Source of the DNA: Anseranas semipalmata
Taxonomy: Eukaryota > Chordata > Aves > Anseriformes > Anseranatidae
DNA: 64,000 nt
Reading direction: 5' to 3'
Assembly (NCBI GenBank): GCA_013399115.1
Contig: VXAA01001381.1
Location: 47,127 to 111,126, forward strand
A program made the position numbers and the translations under genes. Within the stretch, counting starts at the first letter, position 1, and each line of letters starts with the position of its first letter. The notes beneath the pieces were generated by a model, which was not told the origin of the DNA, did not search any database, and saw only the letters and a list, made by a program, of their open reading frames with translations. Shown piece after piece: positions 49,745 through 62,948 of the stretch.

Positions 49745-51115
49745 ACTTTCCCAGTTGTGTCATTATTTCTTTCTGTCGTGAAAGTCATGGATGATGGTCA
49801 TACCATAGCAGAAAACAGTATATCAATTTGATGGCAAGAACCTAGAGGAGGTGAACAATGTCAATTGCCAGGGGAACCAATTTTATTTTCCAAAGAGGGA
49901 GGGGAAAGGGAAGGTCATCCAGTACAAAGGTGGGAAGAGACAGAAATTTCATTTTGCCAATTAATTAACAAACAGCCAATCTCTAGCCTGTAGCTTTCCT
50001 GCAGCTTTCCTGCAGACAAAACATTGGGAGCAAAACCCATACGTTCAACCTTCAGACCTTCCAACGTGTGATGTGAGGTGTCATTGTGTGACAGATCACC
50101 AATGGAGGACACCTGTGCTGTCATGCATGGTATCCTAGCTGATCAATTTAATTCCTTAATTAATTATTGATAGATCTTGATGGATATGTTGCTTTTATTT
50201 TTAAAATTTAATTTTAATTAATTATCAGTGGAATGCAGTAGTTTATTTGAAAAAGAAAAAAAGAGGATAAAATGGGAGCTTTCCTTATTTAAGTCTGCTG
50301 CTTAGGCCCTTTTTTGAGAAGCATTTGAATGAATATTTCGGAGAACTTCATTAAAAAAAAACACACACACACAAAACATTAGGCTTATTATAAAAATGGA
50401 GGAAATGGTGATGAAGAGCACTAAGAAAGAGAGGGAGATGAATATGAGGGGAAGAGCATTTTAACAAAAGGATCTCTGTTCTCGACAGAAGACCTGCTTC
50501 CTAACCTGCATCTGCAGGCAGTACTGACTGGAGAAATTAGATGACATTTTTTCCCTCCCCCCCTCTGACTCTATCCCTGAGGACTGAAAGACGTTTAATT
50601 TGATATGCTTTTGAGTCCTCCCTCTCTCACCCTCTGAAATCTCCAGAGATATTTTATCATGCGAGACTTAAAATTTAGATGTTGTTAACCTATTACCTTA
50701 GCTGAGCTTGTACTTCACTGCTTTCTTCATCAAAAGATAAAACAAGTAAAAGACTCAAAATATACACAAGTGCGGATTTTTTATAGGCAAGCTATAAGCA
50801 AATATAGGTTTCAGTAAGCAAACACTTCTGCAAGCTCCCGATTCTGCTTTTCCATGGATCAGTGGGTTAACTAAAGCCTGTGAGAAGGCTCTCAGTTGTG
50901 TGATGGTTGTGACAGGTAATAGATTGGAGGGAAAAAGAGACAAAAAGGACTATCACTCAAAATGGCACAAGGCTGGTGCTTACAAAATACAAGAAAGAAA
51001 ATTGAGCATAGACAGAAAAGTTACTCACTGTTTACTAACATTTTACAGCATTGGTGGACACCAGTTAATGAGTTGGATGCTCAGCCTTGTCTCCTTCAGC
51101 TTTTTTATTAATTCC

Positions 51116-51134
51116 TTTTTTTTTTTTTTTTTTT
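51116..51134. repeat. Poly-T run (19 T)
   Basis: A homopolymer in unique sequence. Confidence 0.93.
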
Positions 51135-53942
51135 AACCTTTAACGCCCCCTCCTGAACAAGAAAAAGAAAGAACTAAAATTAAAACCAACAAGAAAGCTT
51201 CTTTGGATGATCACAAAGACCTCCTGATGTTTATAACTTTTCAGAACAATCGGCAATACTGTGAGATTCAGTGTACAGATACTCTTAATGTTCTTTGATG
51301 AGCCAATATTCTGGTGGGCATTTCATTACAGGAGGAGCTGATGGTAAGCAGGGGAATGATGCACTGTAAAAAAAGAAGCCTAATGAAGTTGGCAGAAAAA
51401 GCCCTAGTTTTGAAAGGCTGGCAGAAACTGCCCTTGCTGCAATGAAGACCTGCTTGGATGGCACTGGAATATCAGCCCCATTAGCCATTGTTTTTAATGC
51501 CTTTGCATCCTGACAGGGGAGAAGGCAGTTTCTCTGGCACATGGTAATCTTGGGAGTGAGCTGGACCTAAGGCTTGCATAAAAATGTCTGCATTGTGTGG
51601 TTTCCAGCTGTGAAATTTTGCCAGCAGTTTACTTTACCTTGAATTAAATGGATGGTGCAGGGGAATAATGGAAAGTGAACAGCAGCATCACAGCCCACAG
51701 TCCCATGAGATACCCTGTATGTTCAGTTCCAATCTTTGTATTATGATTTCATGATTTCAGGTCTCAACACTCTAGTGATTTTTGCCTGTTGAGGATGCAG
51801 AGCTGACTCCTATTAAACCATCAAAGAAATCTGGAGATAACGAAGTTAGGGCTTTGGATAACGGAGAGGACCTGAATAAGCAAGTTACCCGTGCCTTTGT
51901 GAAAACAGGCTATCATGCTCTAACAGAGCTCGCACTTCACCATCATCTTTGCTGTTTAGATTCAGCACCTCACTGAAGTGAATAAATACACCTATGGTTA
52001 CTCATATTAATGAGATATAAACCTGTGAAGACTAAGATCCATGTTAACACATGGACTTTACAATTTCGTTATTATTTATTTGTATTATCTGTAATATTGT
52101 GGCATTGTTTTTGAATTCTGCTGCAGGCTTAGAAATGGCACTGCCTGAGTTTATATTCAGGTTTCATTTTTAAGGCTGTGTTCACAGACTAGAAAATTAT
52201 TAAATAATGAAGCTGTAGAGGCAGTACTGCTATAGGGGAAAGATTCAGCAGCAAATTCTGCAAGTGTGGAGTCAGAATATACTACATTTTTGAGCTTACA
52301 CCTGATTTTTGGGAAGCGTAGAGGAGGAGGCAGAGATGCCTAGTTCAGAGACTTAAAAGAACTCCTTTGTTTGTATTCCTTACTTCTGTTAGGGGTTGAA
52401 CCTAAGTGGATGCACAGGCTTATTTTTTCTTTAATGCTCAAATATTTAGAGTGTTTAATTGAATCAGAAGGTTGTTTGGGAAATGAATGGTGTGTGCACT
52501 GCAAGCAGTAACTGGTCTGTGAGGGATGCAGAGAGAAAAAACTCTGTATTTGAATTCTTCTGGCTATAGAGACTGTTCACCGTAAGGATTTTATTTTATT
52601 TTTTCTTCCCTGGAACATTTCAATAAGGAGCCTGCCTCCGCCCNCGATTGACTTGTAAATGGATTAGTTTGAAGAACTAGAAACAAATGAAAACTGCAAA
52701 GGCTTCTCTTTCCTCTTAGGGTTAATTCTCTCCCCTCCTTTCATCTTCATGCTGCAATATCAACAAACACTCCACCACACTGAAATCAAAACTACTGGGT
52801 GGGGGGAATAGAGGAAGACAAACAGAAGGTCAGTAGTTGTATTTATTCCTGCACATTTGCTTTCTCTCTCCTTATACTTTATATGTTTTTTAGCAGTTTC
52901 CATCAGCTAGTATATTATCTGATGTAGTGTCATTATATTGTAGGAATTGCAGCAGTTCTACAGTTTTCTAGATGTCATCCTGCCAGATATGTGAGCCTAC
53001 AGCAGTTTGCATTTGTTACCCTTTCTGGTGTGCTCAAAATATCTTCTAGTATTCGTGTACAGATATAAAAGATTGCTTCACAGAGAGATGAATTGAACCA
53101 GCTTGTCATACCTATAAAAATCAATGTATTTTTGGAAAGGGTAGACATATGAGGAATAAACCAGAATCTGGGGATTCTCAGCTTCTTATAGTTCTGTCAG
53201 AAGTCTGAATTATTACAACAGAAGTCATGAGTCTTAAAATGAGCGTATTCCATATATACTCCATTTTGGTTGAAGGGCGATCTCCAATTAGGAAAGGTGG
53301 AATTTGTGATTCCACTGATAATGTCTGCCTTTCACATACACATTGCACTGTGTGCCTTGTTCTGTAACACCTGGCTGTGATTAATAACTGCTTTTCTCGT
53401 GGCTCAAAGAAAAAAAAAAATCAAATGCCTGAAAAATAAAAGGTATTTTCCTCTACTCTCCCCATTTCTCTTTAAGTCTTGGCAGAACATGTAAGTCTCC
53501 ATATTTTTGTCAGTACTGTGCTTTCTGTTACTTCATACTGGTGCTATTTTACAGTGTTAGTGAGTGCACCAACTCTGCAGAGCACCTAGGAAAAAAAAAA
53601 ACTCGCCTGCAGTATGCTCTGCTAGTGCTCCCTGCCTAACATAAAACTAGAGGCAAGCTGAGAAACAGGAAATAAAGAAAATAATGTATTTTATGAGAGA
53701 AAGCAGTTTGTTGCAACAGATATATCCCATTAGTGCTGTGATGACATTAGATGCCAGGATATTCCATTTTAACTAGATCATAAATTTAACTTTGCCTAAA
53801 GGATTTATCATCAGTGATGTCTGTGTCCCGGTAGCTCCTTTATGGTTTGCAATCTCAACTTCGGCCTCTTTTCTAAGACATCTTTTATCAAGAAATTGGA
53901 ACTTGGTACTCTTGTAAATTAGGATTGGAGTGCAAAGCTGGA

Positions 53943-54029
53943 TTTTTGCTGCCTCCCTCCTGTTGACAAATGTTCTTTCTTTTAATCTAGCTAGCAGACA
54001 AGAAAATGAATTAAACATTAGCTGAATTG
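53943..54029. repeat. Diverged local repeat, copy A
   Basis: These 87 bp align without a single gap to 58109-58195 in the same orientation, with 65 of 87 positions identical by hand count. Shared words include TTTTTGCT, AAATGTTCT and TGAATTAAACATTA. A further GAAATCTT occurs just downstream in both copies. The element is neither simple sequence nor a transposon I can name. It may be a duplicated regulatory element or one member of an old dispersed family. Confidence 0.75.
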
Positions 54030-54052
54030 GTGAGCTAAATGTCGAAATCTTT

Positions 54053-56356
54053 TCCATATGAAGGGATAAAGCATTTTACCTCGCAAGTGTCTAAACAGCC
54101 ACTTGGTTAGTCAGGATTAAAGGTGAATAGGATTATTTTGTTTTATCAGAAATGAAATAAACCTGCATTATTTTTTTTTGATCATCTTTTCCATATCAAA
54201 TGTTTCATTTATAAAACCTTATTCTCCATCTGCAGCAATTACAAATGTCATTTTATACCTTCAGGGAAAAAAGCAGACAGACAGAGAGACAAGAATACTA
54301 CTCCAAACTTAATAATTAATCAATTTAAAGAGAACTGATATGGCAAAATGGTGGATACTCACAGGTATATCTAACTATAACTTCAGAACTACAGATAAAG
54401 CGCTAGAGTATTTATCAGAATTTTAATTTATTTTAATCCCTTGCTAACACTACTGGTTTAAATGCACTCTTGCTTGTTCAGATGCCTACCGGCGTGGAAA
54501 TGATGTTTATGATGGGGGACGTCCTCTTGAGTAGGATCTCACAGTGCTTCTATAAATCAGATGTTTGCAAACAGGAGTAATTTCAGTTGAGTGATATTAT
54601 AAAGTGACCAGTTATCAAGTTAGATAAGTAGAGACCTGGACAGAGATAGATGAAATATCTAAATCAGTATCTAAATGTGGCTTTCTTTTCCCCTACACCC
54701 ATCTAATTTTCAGTGAACATTTTGTGTACAGATGATCTCAGCTAGTACTGTAAAAAATCTGTTATTAAATCACATTAAATTTCTCAGTGTCTTCATCGAA
54801 TAGAGTGCAGAAAAGCAAAATTGAAACGATGGGGTTAAGGAGTAAGTTGAAGATGCAAAGTTCAGAGTTAGGCCAAATTTTGCCCTAAGTAGGGCTGGAT
54901 CATTTTAGGATCTTAGATAGAGAACATTAAAAAAAATATATAACTGCAGTGACCACTTTCACAGTAGATGAGTACAGGACTCTACTCTTTTTTCCATGTG
55001 AAGCCTTACTAGGGGGTTATTAGAAGTGCTTGCCTGCTCACAGATCAGTGGGATTCTTTTTGTTTTGTTTTATTCTCTCAATGCTTTGGCAGGTTTGACT
55101 CCTTCAGCTTTTGCAAGTCCTTCTGCCCTGGGAAATCCCCAGAGATGGAAATTGCACTGGTCTTCCCTTGGAGCAGGGGCTAGTTTTCACACCATAACAA
55201 TCCAGGACAGCATAAAGGGAACTGTTTGAGGCACAGCCCATCAGTGCATGAGGCTGTGTGCATTAATGCTCTGGCACCCCCTTCCAGACAATATCAGCTC
55301 TGCTAGGGCCTATGGCAGTGTTTCTCCTTGCAAGAAAGTGAATCAGCACCTCACTTCTCCATGGGCATATGTGAAAGGTAGCCTCCAATTAAGATATCAG
55401 ACAATATCTCAGAGAAAACACTGATGTCTATACACAAGGGAGAGAGCTCTTGGCAGCTGAATAACAATACCTCCTCACTCCATTGCCTTTTGAAAGGGAA
55501 GCACAACTTTCCTTCTTATCCTTATCTGAACTGTGTTTATGAGACAAGAAACATCCTTTCTGCTTTTATTTTCTCATGTACTCAGCATAATCTGATAAAA
55601 GTGAAAGAATCAAAATTCATCACCTGATGTGGAGAAGTATCATTTACTGCCTTATTGAGCTCACAGTTTTGCAGCTGCCTAAACAGTCTTTTCCATGGGA
55701 TTTTGTCGCTTGAGTCTAGCTGGCCTTTCCCCTCTGGGTGAGAAATGTCCCGTGCTGTTTGATGTGGAGATAGGGGTCTTCTAGGCATGGTTACCTTTAC
55801 ATACACATGCTGTTGTAAAAACAAAACAAAGCAAAACAAAAACTGTGTATTTCCTTTCTAGCATTTTCCCTGGAATGGGATTAATTTTTAAAACACACTC
55901 GGCTGTGATCTCATTTACCCTGGTGAGTGCATACATATAACATGCTTAGTCTTTATAGCTGTTGCCTCCCAGACTGGCTGGTGGGGTAAGGACAGTGAGG
56001 ACCAGGCAAGTGCTATATCTGTCCCTGAATATGTGGCTTCATTCTTTTGCATGTCAAAGGCTGACACGTAGTCATCCACAGGGAACAGGCCTGCTAGGAA
56101 TGTGACTGGCCTGGGGTCAGTCAGTCATGTGTGATGAGTGTACTCATAAACACATATACAGCTATTTCCCTGAATGTTTTCCCATTTTATTGATAGATTT
56201 GTTTTAATTACCCAGGCAACATACTCAATGCTGTACTCTTTTGCCTGCACCAAGTGCTTCATCATCCAAGGGTCCCACTGTGTAGGATGTACACTATGGA
56301 TGTCATCTATGGATGTCTACACTGGATGCCATCTGCTCTTGCTCAAGGTCTGTGCA
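54053..56356. other. Gene-free AT-rich stretch
   Basis: No gene is supported; open frames are 85 codons or shorter and unrecognised. A GGCCAAATTTTGCCC word near 54871 and a GATCTCATTTACCCTGGTGA word near 55907 recall fragments of old amniote repeats but are too short to call. Confidence 0.6.
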
Positions 56357-56780
56357 ATCCTACAATCAGAATAGTTTGGAAGGGATCTTGACAGATCACC
56401 TGGCCCATCCCCGTGCCTGAGAATAGGAACACCTTAAAGTCTATGCCATTTCTGAGAGAAGCTGAGCCAACTTGTTGATAAACTGAAGGGCAGACCTTCA
56501 GGTCACCTGTTCCTTCCCACTTGCACCTTGCTCTTGCTCAAAATGTTCTCCTGAACTGAACCTAAATCCACTTTGTCAAGCTTATGGTGGAAGAAGCAAA
56601 ATCTTTCTTCTTTCTACCTGTCTTTTACACATTTAGTATGTTTGAAGACTACCATTTTCTCTTTTAAAGTATTTTCTTATTTAGACAGACTAAACAACAT
56701 CCTCTCCTTCAGTCTTTCATCCTGTGTTTTGTTTTCTAGACCTTCCAATGTTTTCATTAGTCTCATCCAGAATATCCTGC
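56357..56780 (-). mobile_element. Old CR1 LINE 3' fragment
   Basis: On the plus strand the reverse complement of a CR1 end is visible in order. AATCAGAATAGTTTGGAAGG and GATCTTGACAGATCACCTGG come first, followed by a long decayed middle. TATGTTTGAAGACTACCATT lies at about 56637. ACAGACTAAACAACATCCTC and TTCAGTCTTTCATCCTGTG lie at about 56686-56728. TTTTCTAGACCTTCCAATG follows at about 56731. The last three correspond to the block seen in old CR1 copies where GACTAAACAACCCCAGTTC and TTTCCAGACC are usual. It is longer than the other copies but strongly diverged. The 76-codon frame 56573-56803 lies in it by chance. Confidence 0.75.
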
Positions 56781-58108
56781 TTAATGTGTTAGATACTTGT
56801 TGATCCAGATCAGTACTCTCAGCATTTCACTAATAAATTTTCAGGATACGTGCCCAAATTTACATATGTCTTCAGGAAGAGGTGAAAGAGACCAATGTGT
56901 TTGTTGATGTCTGCAGTTATCTCTGGTGGGGTTTCCAAACCCTGGTATGAAAATTTCTGCATGCTGATGCTTGTGCTTGTTGTGCACTTCAGCACAGAAC
57001 TGCTCCTGTTGTGCTGGTATAAAAACATTTTCTTTCCAGGATATTGAAAAGCAAGCAAAATTTCATGCGATACCTCCTGATCTAATCAATCAGTGGCAGT
57101 GAGCAGTGGCATTTCAGTCTCTTGACATGCGCTGTAGACTACATCTTCAACACATAACGATGACCTTTATGTAAAATACTTTGCCTAGTACTCCAAGAAG
57201 TATGTAAAAATGTTGCCTGCCCTTCTTCCCTTATCCCTACTTGTCCGGCACCACATACAAAGCATTTTTCATTCTGCCTCTTTGAAACCTCCAACATTTT
57301 GATATGAGAACTTTCAAAATAATGGACAGAAACATATTTTGTTTTAAACTTTCACAGCTGATCAAAGTGTTGAAGATGTTCATTATATAAGATATCCCTG
57401 GTAGGTTTGCACTCTCTCTTCACCAATCTTTCCTGGTGAATGACTCAGATTCACATTGGGTTCCAAGAGGTTAATGTGCAACTGCACTGTGAATAACTGT
57501 CTGCCAGTTAAGCAGAGGAAGCTAAAAAGGAAACAATGAAAAAGCATTTACTGGAGCCTGCTGGGTGATTAGGTGGACTGTAGACACAAATTAGATTTAA
57601 ACTCATATTTTTAGAGCCTTGGATGTTTGAATCAAGCCTGCCATGGAGATAAAACACTCTGTATCTCCAGCAAGACAGATGCTTGCTGTCGAGAAGGGGA
57701 TCATGACAGTTCAGCAGGGAATTCTTTGCCAGCCTCCTAGGAGCAGTCAGCATTCAATATGATGACCTGCGATCTAGCTGATAATCAGAAATAAGCAGGA
57801 CAGAAAAAAAAAGCTTTTTAGTGAGACCGAGTTTTTAGTTCATATGCACTTAAATATGATGGGTTTTTGTTTAGTTTCCTGAATATCTCCAATGAAAAGA
57901 ACAAAAATGGTTACATTCTGCTTCAGTTTGGCTGTTGCATTGGCTGAAGAATTCCTTTCCCCATGTATTTTTACACTAATATTTTATTTAATCATCTGCA
58001 GAACATAATCCAGCTCTGGAAAATAAATGACAGATGACATTTTGGCTTTTCTCAGCTACAGTGCCTTGCATCTAAAAAAGATGGTAATACTGGAACAAAA
58101 AGTGTTTG
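56781..58108. other. Gene-free stretch
   Basis: No gene or recognisable repeat. Open frames of 79 codons (56819-57058, minus) and 81 codons (57508-57753, minus) have no known domain. Confidence 0.6.
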
Positions 58109-58195
58109 TTTTTGCTGTAGCTGTGCTATTGATAAATGTTCTGTCTTTTCATCTTGCTTCAGGAAGAAAACATGAATTAAACATTAATTGAACTG
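58109..58195. repeat. Diverged local repeat, copy B
   Basis: This is the same-orientation partner of 53943-54029, 4166 bp away. Identity is lowest in the middle-left part (58118-58128) and highest across AAATGTTCT and TGAATTAAACATTA. About 100 bp on either side of the block I find no further clear match, so the similarity is confined to a short element. Confidence 0.75.
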
Positions 58196-59391
58196 TATTG
58201 ACTGCCAACATGTAGAAATCTTATTGTAGATGTTAGAGAGTGCAGAAGGCTGCAGGGCAGATTGCTGTTTCTTCATTGATTACTTCAGTGGTAAAAAAGA
58301 CTTGTTGACAGAGTGCTGTTCTTATGTGAGTAATATTTACTTCCCATAATATTGCAACAGAGGTGAAAAGTATAGGAAAGACACAATGTGTAATATACGT
58401 TCTATATGACACTGTGGGGTAGGAAATGCTGCTGCTCTCTCTTTCAATTTTTCTTTGCTGCTAACTGCATTAAGATTTTCAGCTTCTCTCAAGAGAAAGA
58501 TATCATAAAAAATTATGTCCTACTGGTGGCTGTGAATTTTCTTCCCCTTTGCTATGTTTTTTGTTGTTGGTGGTGGTGCTACAAATCTATGTGCCTTTTC
58601 TTTCTTGTGGCTCTTCTCTGTGTACAGTAATAGGCTTTCCAGTACCCATAGTAACGCATATTGAAGCTGATGGGCAAAGAATCCCAAAGCTGAGATTCTT
58701 GGCCTAGATGACTGCACTAGAATTTAAACGAAACATACAGTGGCATCTGTATGAGAGACCCCTTAAGCACTGAATCAGTGGATGAATGGAGGATTTTAAA
58801 ATATGCTGTGACTTGAAGACTTCTATAGTGTATCCATAGAAGGGAATCTGACTAAAGTAATGCTTTTGCTTTTGGGGTTGGACAGCCAACATTTGCAAAT
58901 AGCCTAAAAATAAATACAGCTCTGAAAAACTGCTAGTGTTCAGAGCAGGTGGTCATATACTGCATATAAAAAACAATGAAACTCCCACAAAAACTGCACA
59001 AAAGGGCTTTCTGGATGAAAGTTTTACTTATTTGTAGGGCTGTTACTATTAATCCTGTACGATGCAGTAGCATTTTCACACAGTAAAACGCATAATTTTC
59101 ATCGTTTCCCTCTGGAATGGAAACCACTAAATAATCATTCTTTTTTCTTTTAATATAAATATATAATCATGAAAGCTTGAAATTCTCAAGGAATTTTGAT
59201 TTTGGTGGTACTAAACATTTAAAAACTCTCTGTGTTGACAAATCTTTTGGAACCATGATAGGAACAAGTCTTATTTTCTTTTTCCATTCCAGTCATGTCT
59301 ATCAATATTTTGCTTGAGCTATAGCAGTGGGTAGCAAGTGAATAATGCATCTTGCATATCTGTACATGTTTTTCATATTACTGAGGCTGTT

Positions 59392-59442
59392 TTTTTTTGT
59401 TTGTTTGTTTGTTTTTTGTTTTGTTTTTTTTTGTTTTGTTTT
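59392..59442. repeat. T-rich tract with (GTTT)n
   Basis: A T run, a few GTTT units and further T runs with single G. Low complexity. Confidence 0.9.
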
Positions 59443-60037
59443 CTCTCCACCCTCCCCTGCATTTTCGGAATAAATTAATTTCTTGCTGGGTTGCTGGAAC
59501 ATTGGCTGCAAACACTTGCAGTTAGTCTCAGGCCTAGGACATTGCATGAAGCAGTGGACTTAAATTTCCCTGCATGTCTCATGAAATCAACCTTAGGTAT
59601 AAGCAAACACCTGTAGGCATAAGAAAGAAAGATCACTTTCTACTCTCCACATCTACACTTAGAGAAGTCCATCTTCCAAGGCTGTCAGTAAGGTCGATCA
59701 TTGGTGAATTACTGATGTAGAAATTCAATAGTTTAATTTATCTAAACTGCACTTGCTATATCTCTAATGTACCTATATTTTATCCAAACTACATGTGCAA
59801 TAACGTTTACTGATACAAATGTATTTCCGCTAAGGTGCCACTGCCACCACATACCCATCTCAAATTTGCTGTGGTACTTGACAAAAATAAGTTTTCAGAT
59901 ACTATACATGAAGATGAACTTTTCTTCAAATATGATTTTCTTTTCTTCTGTTGTACCTAATCTCCTCCTCCTCAGGGATTTGAGGATTGAGGCTTTGATA
60001 AGCAACAGCATTAAGAAAGAGTGTTTGTGATACTGGC

Positions 60038-60056
60038 TTTTTTTTTTTTTTTTTTT
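60038..60056. repeat. Poly-T run followed by GCAG
   Basis: A T19 run followed directly by GCAG and GTACTC. It resembles a splice acceptor, but no open exon with a domain follows. Confidence 0.85.
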
Positions 60057-62917
60057 GCAGGTACTCTTATGTCTCTTGCTGGATACTTTCGGCACCAGGT
60101 GCTTTAGCAATAGTGTGAAAACATATTCTTGACTTTGTCTGCCTCATTTTGGGCAAACAGAATGCATGCCATAGCATAAAATGCCAGAGCCAGTTAACTT
60201 TATGCAGAGATCTGTATAACATGGTTTGAATCTGAATAGCCTCCTCCTTATATCTTTTCCTACTGGAGGAGAAAGGGCTCAGATTACAGGTGCATCCAAA
60301 TGTACCTGATACAGACAACAGATTAACATGTCTATATCCAGCTCTGCCTAAATCGTTGCAGTCTCCTGCCTCAAAACATAAAGCCTTTATTAAGGTTAGG
60401 TGATTTAGCTTGGATTAAAATTGAATGCATTCCAACACCAGAAGTTTGAGGGATCTAGACCAAATCTGATTATTTACTCATTTCAGCTGTCTTATGAAAG
60501 TGGAAACACATTAGTGAGGGTGACGTGTTATTTATGAGTTGTGCCCTGACTCCTTCCATTCTGTGAGAGATCAGGCTGTCAATATTACCATCCCCAGGTG
60601 TTTGAGAGTGGTGAAAGCAGGCTGAGGGCTTGCCTTTATCTAAGAGTTTTCTGACACTTTTTTTTAGGCAAACTCTTACACTTGGATGGTCAGAGATTTC
60701 TCTTTTTGAAGACTTCTTTTCCAGCTGAGCCAGTCTCTGAGCAAGTCCGAGTTCTGCAGGTGACCAGTGATGCTCGCTGAAAGGCTCCTAGAGAAGTGGC
60801 TACAGTGGGGGAAGCTCAGCTCACAGGGCACATGGTCCAACTTCTTGCTCTCACCACAGTGAAGCACATCCTGGTCTGGTGTGCTTTCTTAACGTGTCCT
60901 CTTGATCCCATCATCCAAGTAACTGGGTACAGCTACCTCTATTTGTGGTTTGAGCCAGTGGGCCTTCAAGGGCCAGCTAAAGTCTTCCTGTAGATCTAGT
61001 GACTCCATCACACAGTTCCTACCAGAGAGACACAGGTCAAGCAAGAAGAAAAGCTCTTTTATTGTTTTAACTAGCACCACCAAAAAAGTCTGTGACAAAA
61101 GGTTTTTTCTTCTTGAGATAGTTTGATACAGAGTATGCTTTTGCCATCACAGCTATAGGTGATGCTTAGTTCCTTCAGGTCTCACTGTATTCAAAACTGA
61201 CTTCTGCAAGCTTCTCTTTGGGGAGCACACACTTGTTATGCCCCAGTCATTAAACAAAATGTTCAGCTTTTATTTTTAAGTTTCATCTTTTAGCATCTTG
61301 TTTTCAATGTGTTTAATTAAAAGATTTCAGTTCTTAAAAGTGGCACTTCAGTGTCATGATCTAGACCTTAGTCTCGAGGTCCCTGTTCTAAATTGTTGCC
61401 AGCTTGTCAGATTTTACACTGGAGGCATGTTTGTGAAATATAAATTGAAACCTTATATGCCAGTATCTTAGATTTTGTCATATACTACTTTAAGCTAAAG
61501 AATTGGAGGCCAGGTAATAATCTAGGTATCTTGCTAACTGACAGTACCAAGAGTTTGGTATGGTAGCAGATCAGTTTTGGCAATGTTATGTTACTTTTTT
61601 TTGACTACTTTGTGTGAAGTAGATATCAGTTTTCATGTTGGTGTTTTTTTTTTTTTTTTTTATTACTATATCGTGAACCTGATTTTCTATTCACTTCCAT
61701 GGATTTTGTAGCATGGTAAACACAAAGATGAACCCAGGATCAGCTGCTGGAGCCTACAGCCTGGTAGATCTGTGAGCCCAGCTTTGCTTTAGCCTTTAAG
61801 CTCATCCCAGATTTGTCAAAGGGAGTGTGGACTCCCCAGGAAGCCATGTGCTGTGCCTCTGCGACTGCAAAGCCTTCACCTCCCTGTTCAACCAGAGCTG
61901 TGCCTGTTGGGAACCAGGCTGCAAACTGCTCTGTACCATTATCTCTTCTCTCTGCTACCATCTACTATGTGTAGTTTTTTGTTTAAAAAGAAAAATTCTC
62001 TGTGAACTGAAGATAATCATGCCACCCTCTGCTTCAAACTGCCCACCTTATTTCAGCTTTTGTACTCATGGCCCTGTCATTATTTAAATTAATATTTGTC
62101 TGATAACTCTAAGTATTTTGCGTGCTCTAACTTGTAAAATGCCTGAGTTCATTCAATCAAGCATTAATTCAGTCCTCAAAAGATATTTACATTACAGATT
62201 GATTGTATAGTTTGCACTAAACCATCATATCAGTGTAACCCTGATTGCCAGAAGCAGCTGCTTTTAATTGTCTCCAATGGTGACCTGTCAAAAATTGATC
62301 TGCTTCTTATTCTGAAACCACAGTGACTAGTTTCTAAGGTAATTACCTAGGTGACTCCCAGGAAGGAAGATAAATGGGTGATAATAAATTCTAGCATACA
62401 GAATCTGGTAATTATCAGTATGAAGCATAACTACCTGAACTGTGACTTTTTTTTTTTTGCATATGTTTATGGTAGAATGGTGAATTGGATTTCAAGTTCT
62501 ACCCTAAAGATTTTCTTTCTATGTGAATGAATGAGCAATAACATGCTATATAACTCTGAAATCTGCAATGTATAACGTAGCTCAAATGAAAGTATTTCAC
62601 CTTTTGTAAGCTGATTTCGCAACATCAGGACAGTTACTAAGTAGAGATTTTCTTCTGTTAACTGCAAAAGCTTTGCATGAGGTTTAGAAAGGATGATTTG
62701 AATGCAAAATCACAGGTCTAGCTGCATTTTTGGCATGACATGATTTCCTGTATTTCCAAAGTCAATAACTCTAGCATACAAAGGGGTCTGGAAATGGTTG
62801 TGAATTTTGACTACCACTAATTTTTAACTGAAAAACTGTTTTGGGCTGTGGTATTGGGCATATTTCCTTCTACTGTCTTGAAGTCTGTGGGGGGTACTGC
62901 TTCAATTGGAGAAAAGA

Positions 62918-62948
<31 letters not shown>
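62918..62948. repeat. (ATCT)n microsatellite
   Basis: About seven to eight perfect ATCT units. A standard tetranucleotide repeat, likely variable. Confidence 0.96.

Larger units (their letters stand above)
46973..53942. other. Gene-free stretch with GC-richer part near 48.4-49.5 kb
   Basis: No gene is supported. The window's longest open frame (171 codons, 48954-49469, plus) lies here. It begins with a hydrophobic leader-like segment of about 25 residues but has no domain I know, no downstream exon and no family resemblance. Simple tracts include A-rich (AAAAT)n-like 49708-49744, an A9-(CA)n tract near 50353-50374 and T19 at 51116-51134. One undetermined base is at 52644. Confidence 0.55.

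Noticed and set aside
54865..54910. GGCCAAATTTTGCCC word resembling the start of an old amniote repeat
   Set aside because: Only about 20 bp agree; too short to assign.
55895..55930. GATCTCATTTACCCTGGTGA word resembling another old amniote repeat
   Set aside because: The match is too short and lacks flanking support.
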